NCBI RefSeq assembly: GCF_014192215.1
Contig: NZ_JACHXP010000012.1
Span: forward strand, 62,001 to 126,000
DNA length: 64,000 bases
Source: Halomonas cerina
GTDB taxonomy: Bacteria; Pseudomonadota; Gammaproteobacteria; Pseudomonadales; Halomonadaceae
Direction: 5' to 3'
The notes beneath the pieces are model-generated. The model searched no databases. It was not told the origin of the DNA and was given only the letters and a program-made list of their open reading frames with translations. How positions within the stretch are numbered: the first letter of the stretch is position 1; each line of letters begins with the position of its first letter. This document shows positions 38,581-47,651 of the stretch, piece by piece. The translations under genes were made by a program, and so were the position numbers.

Positions 38581-40503
38581 TTACTGCGACTTGCGCACCC
38601 GCAGGTACCACTCGGAGAGCAGCCGCACCTGTTTCTCGGTATAACCACGGTCTACCATCCGTGCCACGAAATCCTCGTGCTTCTTCTGATCCGCCGTCGA
38701 GGCCTTGGCATTGAAGGAGATCACCGGCAGCAGTTCCTCGGTATTGGCGAACATCTTGTGCTCGATCACCCCGCGCAGCTTCTCGTAGGATTGCCAGCTC
38801 GGGTTCATGCCGTTGTTCTGGGCACGGGCCCGCAGCACGAAGTTGACCACCTCGTGACGGAAATCCTTAGGATTGGAGATGCCGGCCGGCTTCTCGATCT
38901 TCTCCAGCTCCTCATTGAGGGACTGGCGATCGAAGAGCTCACCGGTCTCGGGGTCCCGATACTCCTGATCCTGGATCCAGAAGTCGGCGTAGGTGACATA
39001 GCGGTCGAAGATGTTCTGGCCATATTCGGAGTACGACTCGAGATAGGCCGTCTGGATCTCCTTGCCGATGAAGTCCACGTAACGTGGCGCCAGGAACTCC
39101 TTGATATAGCGCAGATAGCGTTCGAAGGCCTCACGGGGCAGCTGCTCCTGCTCCAGGCGCTGCTCCAACACGTAGAGCAGGTGAACCGGGTTGGCCGCCA
39201 CCTCGTGGTTGTCGAAGTTGAACACCTTGGAGAGGATCTTGAAGGCGAAACGTGTGGAGAGCCCGTTCATACCCTCGTCGACCCCGGCGGCATCACGATA
39301 CTCCTGGATCGACTTGGCCTTGGGGTCGGTATCCTTGAGGTTCTCGCCGTCATAGACCCGCATCTTGGAATACACACTAGAGTTCTCCGGCTCCTTGAGC
39401 CGCGAGAGCACCGAGAACTGCGCCAGCATGCGCAGGGTGTCCGGCGCGCAGGGCGCCTCGGCCAGCGAGGAGTGCTCGAGGAGCTTACGGTAGATGTTGA
39501 TCTCCTCGGTGACCCGCAGGCAGTAGGGCACCTTGACGATGTAGACCCGATCGAGGAAGGCCTCATTGTTGCGATTGTTGCGGAAGGCCTGCCACTCGCT
39601 CTCGTTGGAGTGGGCCAGCACGATGCCGTCGAAGGGGATCGCCCCCATGCCTTCGGTGGGGTTGTAGTTGCCTTCCTGGGTGGCCGTCAGCAGGGGGTGC
39701 AGCACCTTGATCGGCGCCTTGAACATCTCGACGAACTCCATCAGGCCCTGGTTGGCCCGACACAGGCCGCCCGAGAAGCTGTAGGCATCGGGGTCGTCCT
39801 GGGAATAGAGTTCGAGCTGACGGATATCCACCTTGCCGACCAGTGAGGAAATGTCCTGGTTATTCTCGTCACCGGGCTCGGTCTTGGCGATGGCGATCTG
39901 GTTGAGCCGCGACGGATAGAGCCTGACCACCCGGAACCGGGAGATATCGCCGCCATACTCCTTGAGCCGCTTGGCCGCCCAGGGAGACATCACGCTGCGC
40001 AGGCAGCGATGCGGGATACCGTATTCCTTCTCGAGCAGCTCACCGTCCTCCTCCGGCGAGAACAGGCCGAGCGGCGATTCCTGTACCGGCGAGTCCTTGA
40101 TCGCATAGAAGGGAATCTGCTCCATCAAGAGCTTGAGACGCTCGGCCAACGATGACTTGCCACCCCCCACCGGCCCGAGCAGATAGAGGATCTGCTTCTT
40201 CTCCTCCAGCCCCTGGGCGGCATGCCGGAAGTAGGCGACGATCTGCTCGATGGCCTCCTCCATGCCGTAGAACTCCGAGAAGGCCGGATAGCGGCGAATC
40301 ACCTTGTTGGAAAAGATCCTGGAAAGCCGCGAGTCCTTCGCGGTGTCGATCACCTTCGGCTCGCCGATGGCCTCCAGCATGCGCTCGGCCGCGCTGGCAT
40401 AGGCTGAGGGGTCATCACGACAGAGTTCCAGGTACTCCTGCAGGCTCATCTCCTCCTGCTGGGTGCGAGAGAAGCGATTCTGCACATGATCGAAGATACT
40501 CAT
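38581..40503 (-). CDS. prkA: PrkA family serine protein kinase / AAA+ ATPase
   Basis: A 640-residue PrkA (YeaG) protein. The N-terminal AAA+ domain has Walker A GPVGGGKSS at residues 110-118, and the C-terminal PrkA domain shows weak similarity to kinases. PrkA has been described as a serine kinase and, more recently in Bacillus, as an ATP-dependent protease-like factor, so its activity is debated. The start at 40503 has AAAGGAGG five bases upstream; a longer frame to 40614 adds non-conserved residues. First gene of the prkA-yeaH-spoVR operon, a stress-linked module. Cytoplasmic. Confidence 0.95.
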   Translation of the reverse strand: MSIFDHVQNRFSRTQQEEMSLQEYLELCRDDPSAYASAAERMLEAIGEPKVIDTAKDSRLSRIFSNKVIRRYPAFSEFYGMEEAIEQIVAYFRHAAQGLEEKKQILYLLGPVGGGKSSLAERLKLLMEQIPFYAIKDSPVQESPLGLFSPEEDGELLEKEYGIPHRCLRSVMSPWAAKRLKEYGGDISRFRVVRLYPSRLNQIAIAKTEPGDENNQDISSLVGKVDIRQLELYSQDDPDAYSFSGGLCRANQGLMEFVEMFKAPIKVLHPLLTATQEGNYNPTEGMGAIPFDGIVLAHSNESEWQAFRNNRNNEAFLDRVYIVKVPYCLRVTEEINIYRKLLEHSSLAEAPCAPDTLRMLAQFSVLSRLKEPENSSVYSKMRVYDGENLKDTDPKAKSIQEYRDAAGVDEGMNGLSTRFAFKILSKVFNFDNHEVAANPVHLLYVLEQRLEQEQLPREAFERYLRYIKEFLAPRYVDFIGKEIQTAYLESYSEYGQNIFDRYVTYADFWIQDQEYRDPETGELFDRQSLNEELEKIEKPAGISNPKDFRHEVVNFVLRARAQNNGMNPSWQSYEKLRGVIEHKMFANTEELLPVISFNAKASTADQKKHEDFVARMVDRGYTEKQVRLLSEWYLRVRKSQ

Positions 40504-40808
40504 CGAGGCCTCCTTTGAACCTGCCCCCCGGTCGTGACTGCACCACTGCGATCGCCGGGGTTGGTATGCTTCAGCGTAGACAGCATTAGCGGACAACGTT
40601 CCGTATCCCCTCAACGCAGCACGCTCTACCCCATGAGAACCTCTTCAACAGGAAGCGTTCGTTGAAAGCCGAAGGGATTTTGAAACGCTTCACACGGCAC
40701 ACGCGCCTCGACCGGTGGCGACAGCATTACGACGGGCCTCTCACCGACGAGGCACCACTGGTATCGGGGAGAAGGGCAGACACCAGCCAGGAAGACAACG
40801 GCCCACGA
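40504..40808. other. Intergenic region upstream of prkA
   Basis: About 300 bp with no supported gene; it must hold the prkA promoter. I found no sigma-54 type GG-N10-GC element on the prkA strand. An inverted repeat TTCAAC/GTTGAA lies at 40644-40649 and 40661-40666 and could be an operator. A -10-like CATACC on the minus strand near 40570 lacks a good -35. Confidence 0.3.
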
Positions 40809-40850
40809 GAAAGCCCCGAGGCCGTGAGGCGCTCGGGGCTTTCAGTATTC
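40809..40850 (-). terminator. Terminator of the five-tRNA operon
   Basis: GAAAGCCCCGAG (40809-40820) and CTCGGGGCTTTC (40832-40843) make a 12-bp stem with an 11-nt loop, placed 16 bp after the last tRNA on the minus strand and followed there by TTTCTCG. Confidence 0.8.
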
Positions 40851-40858
40851 GGTGCAGA

Positions 40859-40935
40859 TGGCGGACCGGACGGGACTCGAACCCGCGACCTCCGGCGTGA
40901 CAGGCCGGCATTCTAACCGACTGAACTACCGGTCC
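40859..40935 (-). tRNA. tRNA-Asp(GTC), copy 3 of the operon
   Basis: A 77-nt gene with encoded CCA; anticodon loop CTGTCAC gives GTC. Acceptor stem GGACCGG/CCGGTCC with discriminator G. Last gene of the minus-strand tRNA operon. Confidence 0.97.
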
Positions 40936-40938
40936 GCA

Positions 40939-41015
40939 TGGTGGGTGATACCGGACTCGAACCAGTGACCCCCAGCATGTGAGGCTGGTGCTCTAACCAA
41001 CTGAGCTAATCACCC
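40939..41015 (-). tRNA. tRNA-Val(CAC)
   Basis: A 77-nt gene with encoded CCA; the anticodon stem CCAGC/GCTGG encloses CTCACAT, so the anticodon is CAC. Acceptor stem GGGTGAT/ATCACCC. Only 3 bp separate it from the flanking tRNA-Asp. Confidence 0.95.
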
Positions 41016-41047
41016 ACGAAACCTTCTGCATTATCGTCATGCCATCG

Positions 41048-41124
41048 TGGCGGACCGGACGGGACTCGAACCCGCGACCTCCGGCGTGACAGGCCGGCAT
41101 TCTAACCGACTGAACTACCGGTCC
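41048..41124 (-). tRNA. tRNA-Asp(GTC), copy 2 of the operon
   Basis: A 77-nt gene identical to the other two tRNA-Asp copies over its whole length, with encoded CCA and anticodon GTC. Confidence 0.97.
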
Positions 41125-41151
41125 GCAAGATGACTACGATACACAAGACGC

Positions 41152-41228
41152 TGGCGGACCGGACGGGACTCGAACCCGCGACCTCCGGCGTGACAGGCCG
41201 GCATTCTAACCGACTGAACTACCGGTCC
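41152..41228 (-). tRNA. tRNA-Asp(GTC), copy 1 of the operon
   Basis: A 77-nt gene with encoded CCA and anticodon GTC, identical to the other two Asp copies. It lies 27 bp upstream of copy 2. Confidence 0.97.
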
Positions 41229-41268
41229 GCATACGTTTCCTGCGACGTGATCGGGCATTGCCGCGCAA

Positions 41269-41344
41269 TGGTGGGTGGTACAGGGTTCGAACCTGTGACC
41301 CCCAGCTTGTAAGGCTGGTGCTCTCCCAGCTGAGCTAACCACCC
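41269..41344 (-). tRNA. tRNA-Val(TAC)
   Basis: A 76-nt gene with encoded CCA; anticodon stem CCAGC/GCTGG encloses CTTACAA, giving TAC. First gene of the tRNA operon, directly after a near-consensus promoter. Confidence 0.96.
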
Positions 41345-41362
41345 CCGGTCACGTGGCGCTGC

Positions 41363-41390
41363 ATTCTACAGGGGCCGCGGGCAATGTCAA
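41363..41390 (-). promoter_or_regulatory. Strong sigma-70 promoter of the Val/Asp tRNA operon
   Basis: On the minus strand a perfect TTGACA (41390-41385) and TAGAAT (41368-41363) are separated by 16 bp; the first tRNA begins 19 bp after the -10 element. Confidence 0.85.
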
Positions 41391-41466
41391 CGCGTTTTTG
41401 TCTCCGGCGCGGCATCGCCCCGGTCAGGGTTTCCACAAGCCTTTCATCGGCTTGGTCGACGTCACA

Positions 41467-42204
41467 TCATTGGGGAGACGCAGCGTGTTCCACCATGAAC
41501 GCCGCGATGCGCGTCGCGGCCTCACGGATCAGCTCCCGCTGCTCTCGCCGCGTGGCGCGACGGGGCATCCAGTCATGATCCCCATCCTCGAGCCAGTGCA
41601 CCTCGGTGACCTCGGGCAAGGCGTAGCCGGCGACCTCGTCACGAGTACCGAAGGGGTCCCGGCTGCCCTGCACCACCAGGGTCGGGCAAGGCAGCTCGTG
41701 CCAGTGGCCGAGCCGAAGCCTGTCGGGCTGGCGGGGTGGGTGGAAGGGATAGCCACAGAGCACTAGGCCGGCCACCCCCGCACCACGCGCCGCCAACAGG
41801 CTGGCGACCCGCCCACCCAGGGACTTGCCCCCGAGCCACAAGGGCACCAGGCCAGGGTGTGACACACTGTCGCACCACCGCGAGAGCTCCTCGATCAGTC
41901 GATCGATCCGGGGCGGTGGACGACGGCGCCCTTCCTGGCGCATCCGTCGCAGGTACGTGAACTCGATGGCGAGTGTCTGAACCCCTGCTTCCGCCAGGTC
42001 ATCACGCAAACGTTGCAGAAAGGTTGAATCCTGCCCAGCACCCGCGCCATGGGTCATCAACAGTCGGCCCACCCGGCACTCACCGCGCACTTCCAGTGGC
42101 CCCAACCCCTCGATGAACCAGGCACCCAGGGCCCCTTGTTGCAAGTATCGTGTCAGGGAATCCCGCGTAATGGTGGCCGAAAGTTGACAAAAATGCTCAG
42201 ACAT
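41467..42204 (-). CDS. Alpha/beta-hydrolase family protein (TEX30/KANL3-like)
   Basis: A 245-residue predicted alpha/beta hydrolase. The nucleophile elbow is seen in WLGGKSLGGRVASLL (G-K-S-L-G-G), and a likely catalytic aspartate and histidine in VVQGSRDPFG and LEDGDHDWMP. The pattern fits the TEX30/KANL3 (dienelactone hydrolase-like) group of unknown substrate. I use the ATG at 42204; a TTG at 42237 directly overlapping its own GGAGG is an unlikely start. It is divergent from ccoN, with a 165-bp region between them that holds an FNR box. Confidence 0.82.
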   Translation of the reverse strand: MSEHFCQLSATITRDSLTRYLQQGALGAWFIEGLGPLEVRGECRVGRLLMTHGAGAGQDSTFLQRLRDDLAEAGVQTLAIEFTYLRRMRQEGRRRPPPRIDRLIEELSRWCDSVSHPGLVPLWLGGKSLGGRVASLLAARGAGVAGLVLCGYPFHPPRQPDRLRLGHWHELPCPTLVVQGSRDPFGTRDEVAGYALPEVTEVHWLEDGDHDWMPRRATRREQRELIREAATRIAAFMVEHAASPQ

Positions 42205-42285
42205 TCGCAGGCACTCCCGGTTCCATAATCCCTCCAATGTTATGTTCAGCTTGTTGCGTGCCTGCGCTAGAATCCCCCTTGGTTA

Positions 42286-42327
42286 TTGACCTGCATCATC
42301 CAGCGGGAGACCGGCTAGGGGCAGAAT
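42286..42327 (+). promoter_or_regulatory. FNR/ANR-dependent promoter of ccoNOQP
   Basis: TTGACCTGCATCAT at 42286-42299 matches the FNR box TTGAT-N4-ATCAA with one change in each half. A -10-like CAGAAT begins 22 bp later at 42322, the geometry of a class II FNR promoter (box centred near -41.5). The same gap occurs before the hemN-like gene. Initiation near 42334 gives a 36-nt leader. Confidence 0.65.
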
Positions 42328-42369
42328 GCCGCGCGCCGACCCCCCAACCGCGTTCGATGGGAACCTGAC

Positions 42370-43794
42370 ATGAGCACAGCATTTGAACACCCGACCTACA
42401 ACTACAAGGTAGTTCGGCAGTTCGCGATCATGACAGTGGTGTGGGGCATCGTGGGCATGACCCTCGGTGTCATCATTGCCGCACAACTGGTATGGCCGGA
42501 ACTGAACATGGGACTGCCGTGGACGAGTTTCGGCCGCCTGCGCCCCCTGCACACCAACGCCGTGATCTTCGCCTTCGGCGGTTCGGCGCTGTTCGCCACC
42601 TCCTACTACGTGGTGCAGCGAACCTGCCAGGTGCGCTTGTTCGCCGACAAGCTGGCGGCCTTCACCTTCTGGGGCTGGCAGGCGGTCATTCTGGCGGCGG
42701 TGGTCAGCCTGCCGCTGGGCTACACCAGCACCAAGGAGTATGCCGAGCTGGAGTGGCCGATCGACATCCTGATTGCCCTGGTGTGGATCAGCTATGCCAT
42801 CGTCTTCCTGATGACCATCAAGCAGCGCAGGACCTCCCACATCTACGTGGCCAACTGGTTCTTCGCCGCCTTCATCCTGACCGTCGCGGTGCTGCATATC
42901 GTCAACAGCGCCGCCATCCCGGTGTCGGCGATGTACTCCGTGTCGCTCTATTCCGGGGCGATCGATGCCATGACCCAGTGGTGGTACGGCCACAACGCGG
43001 TGGGCTTTCTCCTGACCGCCGGCTTCCTGGGGATGATGTACTACTTCGTGCCCAAGCAGGCCGAGCGCCCGGTCTACTCCTATCGACTCTCTATCGTCCA
43101 CTTCTGGGCGCTGATCATGGTCTACATGTGGGCCGGCCCGCACCACCTGCACTATACCGCCCTGCCCAACTGGACCCAGTCGCTGGGCATGGTGCTGTCG
43201 ATCATCCTGCTGGCCCCCTCCTGGGGCGGCATGATCAACGGCATGATGACCCTCTCCGGCGCCTGGCACAAGCTGCGCACCGACCCGACGCTGCGCTTTC
43301 TGGTGGTGGCCCTGTCCTTCTACGGGATGTCTACCTTCGAGGGCCCGATGATGGCCGTGAAGACCGTCAACGCGCTGTCCCACTACACCGACTGGACCAT
43401 CGGCCACGTGCACGCCGGCGCCCTCGGCTGGGTGGCGATGATCACCATCGGCTCCATGTACCACCTGATTCCGCGCCTGTTCGGTCGCACCGAGATGTAC
43501 TCGGTCAACCTGATCGCCGTGCACTTCTGGCTGGCCACCATCGGCACCGTGCTCTACATCGCGTCCATGTGGGTCAACGGCATCCTGCAGGGCCTGATGT
43601 GGCGCGCCGTGAACCCCGACGGCACCCTGATGTACACCTTCATCGAGGCCGTCGAGGCGAGTGGGCCGGGCTACATCGTGCGCCTGATCGGTGGCCTATG
43701 CTGGGTGACCGGCATGCTGGTCATGGCCTTCAACGTCTTCATGACCGTCCGTCGCGGTGAAGGCGCCCGTCAGCCGCTTCCGCAGACCGCCTGA
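42370..43794 (+). CDS. ccoN: Cytochrome c oxidase, cbb3-type, subunit I
   Basis: A 474-residue haem-copper oxidase catalytic subunit with about 12 transmembrane helices. It carries the low-spin haem b ligand in [20 protein letters not shown], the Cu(B)/haem b3 histidines in [15 protein letters not shown] and [15 protein letters not shown], and a C-terminal histidine pair around [16 protein letters not shown]. cbb3 oxidases reduce O2 at very low concentrations and pump protons. It starts the ccoNOQP operon. Confidence 0.97.
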   Translation: MSTAFEHPTYNYKVVRQFAIMTVVWGIVGMTLGVIIAAQLVWPELNMGLPWTSFGRLRPLHTNAVIFAFGGSALFATSYYVVQRTCQVRLFADKLAAFTFWGWQAVILAAVVSLPLGYTSTKEYAELEWPIDILIALVWISYAIVFLMTIKQRRTSHIYVANWFFAAFILTVAVLHIVNSAAIPVSAMYSVSLYSGAIDAMTQWWYGHNAVGFLLTAGFLGMMYYFVPKQAERPVYSYRLSIVHFWALIMVYMWAGPHHLHYTALPNWTQSLGMVLSIILLAPSWGGMINGMMTLSGAWHKLRTDPTLRFLVVALSFYGMSTFEGPMMAVKTVNALSHYTDWTIGHVHAGALGWVAMITIGSMYHLIPRLFGRTEMYSVNLIAVHFWLATIGTVLYIASMWVNGILQGLMWRAVNPDGTLMYTFIEAVEASGPGYIVRLIGGLCWVTGMLVMAFNVFMTVRRGEGARQPLPQTA

Positions 43795-43817
43795 GCCAAC
43801 CAGGGAACGAGACACCA

Positions 43818-44426
43818 ATGAGACACGAGATTGTCGAAAAGAACGTCGGCCTGCTCGCCGTGCTGATCCTGGTGGTGATCAGTTTCGGGGGCCTGGCCGA
43901 AATCGTGCCGCTGTTCTTCCAGAAGAAGACGACCGAGCCGGTCGAGGGCCTCGAGCCGCTCTCCGCCCTAGAGCTTGCGGGACGCGGCATCTACCGCCGC
44001 GAGGGCTGTGTCGGCTGCCACTCGCAGATGATCCGCCCCTTCCGTGCCGAGACCGAGCGCTATGGCCACTACAGCGTGGCTGGCGAGTCGGTCTACGAGC
44101 ACAACTTCCTGTGGGGCTCCAAGCGCACCGGGCCGGATCTGGCCCGCGTCGGTGGCCGCTACAGTGACGACTGGCACCGCGCCCACATGTACAACCCCCG
44201 GGACGTGGTCCCGGAGTCGATCATGCCGGCCTACCCCTGGCTGTTCGAGAACACCCTGAGCGGTGAACACATCGCCGACGAGATGCGCGCCATGCGAGCG
44301 CTGGGCGTGCCCTATACCGACGAGCAGATCGCCGGGGCCAGCGAAGCCGTCCGCGGTGAGCGGGAGATCACCGCGCTGGTCGCCTACCTCCAGCAGCTCG
44401 GCACCGTGCTCAAGGATTCGCGCTGA
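43818..44426 (+). CDS. ccoO: Cytochrome c oxidase, cbb3-type, subunit II (mono-haem cytochrome c)
   Basis: A 202-residue membrane-anchored cytochrome c. One helix (about 11-32) anchors the protein, and haem is bound by C64-x2-C67-H68 (GCVGCHSQM), with a distal methionine probably in [10 protein letters not shown]. It receives electrons from CcoP and passes them to CcoN. Spacing from ccoN is 23 bp. Length is normal for the family. Confidence 0.97.
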   Translation: MRHEIVEKNVGLLAVLILVVISFGGLAEIVPLFFQKKTTEPVEGLEPLSALELAGRGIYRREGCVGCHSQMIRPFRAETERYGHYSVAGESVYEHNFLWGSKRTGPDLARVGGRYSDDWHRAHMYNPRDVVPESIMPAYPWLFENTLSGEHIADEMRAMRALGVPYTDEQIAGASEAVRGEREITALVAYLQQLGTVLKDSR

Positions 44427-44428
44427 TC

Positions 44429-44641
44429 ATGGATAACGGGACCGTCAACGGCATCATCATCATCCTGCTGATCATCGCCTTCACGGGCATCACCCTGTGG
44501 GCCTATTCGAGGCGCCGCAAGCGGGACTTCGACGAGGCGGCCAACCTGCCCTTCGCCGACGAGGATGAACAGCCCAACCGTGACACGAGCGCCTCCCGCG
44601 AGGCCGAATCCCGAGACGACAAGGGAGAGAGGAACACATGA
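44429..44641 (+). CDS. ccoQ: cbb3-type oxidase small subunit CcoQ
   Basis: A 70-residue single-span protein: hydrophobic residues 8-26 are followed by a charged tail beginning SRRRKRDFDEAANLPFADE, the typical CcoQ/FixQ pattern. CcoQ stabilises the oxidase, particularly the association of CcoP. It lies 2 bp after ccoO and overlaps ccoP by 4 bases. Confidence 0.93.
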   Translation: MDNGTVNGIIIILLIIAFTGITLWAYSRRRKRDFDEAANLPFADEDEQPNRDTSASREAESRDDKGERNT

Positions 44642-45567
44642 ACAATCTATGGGGTGACTCCCTTTCCGGCTTCTGGAGCGCCTGGATCATCGTCATCACG
44701 CTGGGCACCATCGCCATCAGCGCCTGGCTGCTCTTTGCCAACCGGAAGACCGACAAGAAGCCCGATATCGAGGGCAAGGTGGAGACCACCGGTCACGCCG
44801 CCGACGAGATCGAGGAGTACGACAACCCGCTGCCGCGCTGGTGGTTCCAGCTCTACGTCGGCACCGTGATCTTCTCGTTGGGCTACCTGCTGCTCTATCC
44901 CGGCCTCGGCAACTTCGCCGGTCTGCTGGGATGGAGCCAGGAGAGCCAGTGGGAGCAGGAGATGGCCCGGGCCGAGGAACGCTTCGCGCCGATCTTCGCC
45001 CAGTACCAAGAAGTGCCGATCCCGGAGCTGGCCCAGGACGACGAGGCCATGCAGGTGGCCGAGCGGATCTTCCTCAACAACTGCGCCATCTGCCACGGCT
45101 CCAACGCCCAGGGTGGCTATGGCTTTCCCAACCTGACCGACGATGCCTGGCTGTACGGAGGTGAACCCGAGAACATCGTGGCCACTCTTACCAACGGGCG
45201 TAACGGCCTGATGCCCTCCTGGCAGCAGCTCGGCGAGGAGAACATCGAGAACGTCACCCAGTACGTGATGTCACTGTCCGGCAATGCCGAGGACCCGGCC
45301 CGCGCCGAGCAGGGGGCCAGCGTGTTCGCGTCCGTCTGCGCCGCCTGCCACATGCCCGACGGTACCGGCAACCAGGCGCTGGGAGCCCCCGACCTCACCG
45401 ACGACGCCTGGCTCTACCGCCGGCCCGGCCAGCCACTCGGCGACGCCATCCGCCAGACCCTGCGCAATGGTCGTAATGGCCACATGCCGGCCCAGGCCGC
45501 CTACATCGGCGAGGACAAGGTCCACCTGGTGGCCGCCTATGTCTACAGCCTGAGCCAGGGCGACTGA
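44638..45567 (+). CDS. ccoP: Cytochrome c oxidase, cbb3-type, subunit III (di-haem)
   Basis: A 309-residue membrane-anchored di-haem cytochrome c. Two hydrophobic segments lie near the N-terminus (14-34 and 72-90), and the haem sites are C149-x2-C152-H153 (CAICHGS) and C234-x2-C237-H238 (CAACHMP). It is the electron entry subunit of the cbb3 oxidase. The start overlaps ccoQ as ATGA; a terminator follows the stop. Confidence 0.97.
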   Translation: MNNLWGDSLSGFWSAWIIVITLGTIAISAWLLFANRKTDKKPDIEGKVETTGHAADEIEEYDNPLPRWWFQLYVGTVIFSLGYLLLYPGLGNFAGLLGWSQESQWEQEMARAEERFAPIFAQYQEVPIPELAQDDEAMQVAERIFLNNCAICHGSNAQGGYGFPNLTDDAWLYGGEPENIVATLTNGRNGLMPSWQQLGEENIENVTQYVMSLSGNAEDPARAEQGASVFASVCAACHMPDGTGNQALGAPDLTDDAWLYRRPGQPLGDAIRQTLRNGRNGHMPAQAAYIGEDKVHLVAAYVYSLSQGD

Positions 45568-45593
45568 GGCCTCTCTCGTCTGCTCGATCCGAC

Positions 45594-45627
45594 AGGGTGC
45601 GGCTTCCGGTCGCACCCTTTCTCGTTG
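45594..45627 (+). terminator. Intrinsic terminator after ccoP
   Basis: AGGGTGCG (45594-45601) and CGCACCCT (45611-45618) form an 8-bp stem with a 9-nt loop, followed by TTCTCGTT. It separates the structural operon ccoNOQP from the assembly genes; TACAAT at 45642-45647 could be a -10 element for ccoG. Confidence 0.7.
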
Positions 45628-45705
45628 GACGATCGCCCCGATACAATATCGGCGATGACCAGAGGGCTCCCCGGGCCCTCCCTTCCTGCCAGTCGTGAGC
45701 CTGCC

Positions 45706-47139
45706 ATGAGCGAGAAGATCCCGACCCGTGATGTCACGCCGGAACCGGTGCAGCACCATGCGCCCGGCGAGACGACGCCCCAGGAGATGTACGCCAGCCG
45801 CCGCCATCTCTATGTGCGCGAGATCAAGGGCGTCTTCCAGCGCCTGCGGCGCAGTACCAACTGGGCGCTGATGCTGGCCTTCTTCCTGATTCCCTGGTTG
45901 CAGTGGGGCAGCCGTCCGGCGGTGTGGTTCGACCTGCCGGGTCGAGAGTTCCACATCTTCGCCGCCACCTTTTATCCCCAGGAATTCATGCTGCTGTCGT
46001 GGCTGCTGATTATCTGCGCCTTCGGCCTTTTCTTCATCACGGTCTTCGCCGGCCGGGTCTGGTGTGGCTACACCTGCCCACAGAGCGTCTGGACCTTTTT
46101 GTTCATCTGGGTCGAGCACCGCATCGAAGGTCCACGCAACCGCCGCATCAAGCTCGACAAGCAGCCGATGAACGCCGACAAGGCCCAACGCAAGGTCGCC
46201 AAGCATGCCATCTGGCTGGCCATCGCGCTGGCCACCGGGGTCACCTTCGTCGGCTACTTCACGCCCATCCGCGAGCTGATAGTGGCGCTACCCACCCTTG
46301 AGGCCCATGGCTGGTCCTACTTCTGGGTGGGTTTCTTCACCGTGTTCACCTACCTCAACGCCGGCTGGCTGCGCGAGCAGGTCTGCATCTACATGTGCCC
46401 CTACGCCCGCTTCCAGGGCGTGATGTTTGACCGTGATACCCTGATCGTCTCCTACGATGCCGCCCGGGGCGAGCCCCGCGGCCCCCGCAAGCGAAGCCTT
46501 GGCCACCAGCAAGCCCGTGAAGCGGGATATGGCGACTGCATCGACTGCGACCTCTGCGTCCAGGTCTGTCCCACCGGCATCGATATTCGCAAGGGCCTGC
46601 AGTACGAGTGCATCACCTGCGCGGCCTGTATCGACGCCTGTGACAGCGTGATGGACAAGATGGGCTACCCCCGCGGGCTGATCCGCTATACCACCGAGAA
46701 TGCCCTCGAGGGCAAGCCGACGCATATCCTGCGGCCTCGTCTGCTCGGCTACCTGGCCGCGTTGCTGGTGATGATCGGGCTGTTCGCCTGGGCCGTGGCC
46801 GACCGCACGCCTCTGGGCTTCGACGTCGAGCGCGAGCGCAACCAGCTGTTTCAGATGACTCGGGACGGTGAGATCAGCAATATCTACACCCTGACCGTGC
46901 GCAACCTGGACAACCGTGACCATGTCTACCGGCTGGAGGCCTCCGGCCTGCCTGGCCTGACCCTGGACACCCATGAGGTCAGCGTGCCCGCCGGCGAGTC
47001 CCGCCAGCTGGTGCTGGAGGCTACCGTGAGCCCGGATGTCATCGAGCGACCCAGCCACGATATCCTGCTGCGCGTCGAAGCCATGGAGGGTGATATCGCC
47101 ATCGAACGCGACAGCCGCTTTATAGGAGAGGCCCGCTGA
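45706..47139 (+). CDS. ccoG: Cytochrome c oxidase accessory protein CcoG (FixG/RdxA)
   Basis: A 477-residue membrane protein with about five helices, two ferredoxin-type [4Fe-4S] motifs in CIDCDLCVQVCPTGIDI and CITCAACIDACD, and a C-terminal Ig-like FixG domain (about 355-475). CcoG acts as a Cu2+ reductase that supplies Cu+ for cbb3 assembly in Rhodobacter. The ATG at 45706 is chosen by homology; the ribosome site is weak and an in-frame ATG lies at 45655. It starts the ccoGHIS unit. Confidence 0.95.
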   Translation: MSEKIPTRDVTPEPVQHHAPGETTPQEMYASRRHLYVREIKGVFQRLRRSTNWALMLAFFLIPWLQWGSRPAVWFDLPGREFHIFAATFYPQEFMLLSWLLIICAFGLFFITVFAGRVWCGYTCPQSVWTFLFIWVEHRIEGPRNRRIKLDKQPMNADKAQRKVAKHAIWLAIALATGVTFVGYFTPIRELIVALPTLEAHGWSYFWVGFFTVFTYLNAGWLREQVCIYMCPYARFQGVMFDRDTLIVSYDAARGEPRGPRKRSLGHQQAREAGYGDCIDCDLCVQVCPTGIDIRKGLQYECITCAACIDACDSVMDKMGYPRGLIRYTTENALEGKPTHILRPRLLGYLAALLVMIGLFAWAVADRTPLGFDVERERNQLFQMTRDGEISNIYTLTVRNLDNRDHVYRLEASGLPGLTLDTHEVSVPAGESRQLVLEATVSPDVIERPSHDILLRVEAMEGDIAIERDSRFIGEAR

Positions 47140-47651
47140 TGAGCATGGACCCCGAGTACATCCCCCCCTGGTACAAGCAGTTCTGGCCCTGGTTCCTGAT
47201 CGGCCTGGTGGCCTCTTCGGTGATCTTCAGCCTGGTCTACCTGGTCGTCTCCATCCACTACTACGACGGTACGGTGGAGCAGGACTACTACACGCAGGGC
47301 CTGGCCATCAACGAGCAGCTGGCCAAACAGGAACATGCCGAAACGCTGGGACTGGCGGCCAGCTTGCGTGCCGACCCGCGCACCGGCGACATCGTGGTCG
47401 ACCTGGCGGGCGGGCAGCACCCGGAGACGCTCTACCTGACGCTGATCTTTCCTACCGAGAGTGACCGCGACCGCTCGCTGGTCCTCGATCACGTCCACAA
47501 GGGTCGCTACGTGGCCACCCTGGATCGGGCCTTGCGTTACCGCTGGTACCTGCATCTGCAGCCCTCGCCAGGTAACGCTGCCGACTGGCGCCTCACCGGG
47601 GAGGCCCACTTCCCGACAGACGCCGCGATCACCCTGACCCCCGGGATCTAG
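47139..47651 (+). CDS. ccoH: FixH/CcoH family protein
   Basis: A 170-residue protein with one N-terminal membrane helix (about 17-38) after a WYKQFWPWFLIG segment, and a periplasmic FixH domain containing YYTQGLAINEQLAKQE. CcoH stabilises cbb3 assembly intermediates by contact with CcoN. The ATG overlaps the ccoG stop, and the next gene begins directly after its stop, a typical tight ccoGHIS arrangement. Confidence 0.93.
   Translation: MSMDPEYIPPWYKQFWPWFLIGLVASSVIFSLVYLVVSIHYYDGTVEQDYYTQGLAINEQLAKQEHAETLGLAASLRADPRTGDIVVDLAGGQHPETLYLTLIFPTESDRDRSLVLDHVHKGRYVATLDRALRYRWYLHLQPSPGNAADWRLTGEAHFPTDAAITLTPGI

Noticed and set aside
40662..41342. Small open frames across the Val/Asp tRNA operon
   Set aside because: They read through tRNA genes (giving GLEPATSGV-like peptides often mis-annotated in databases) and have no support.
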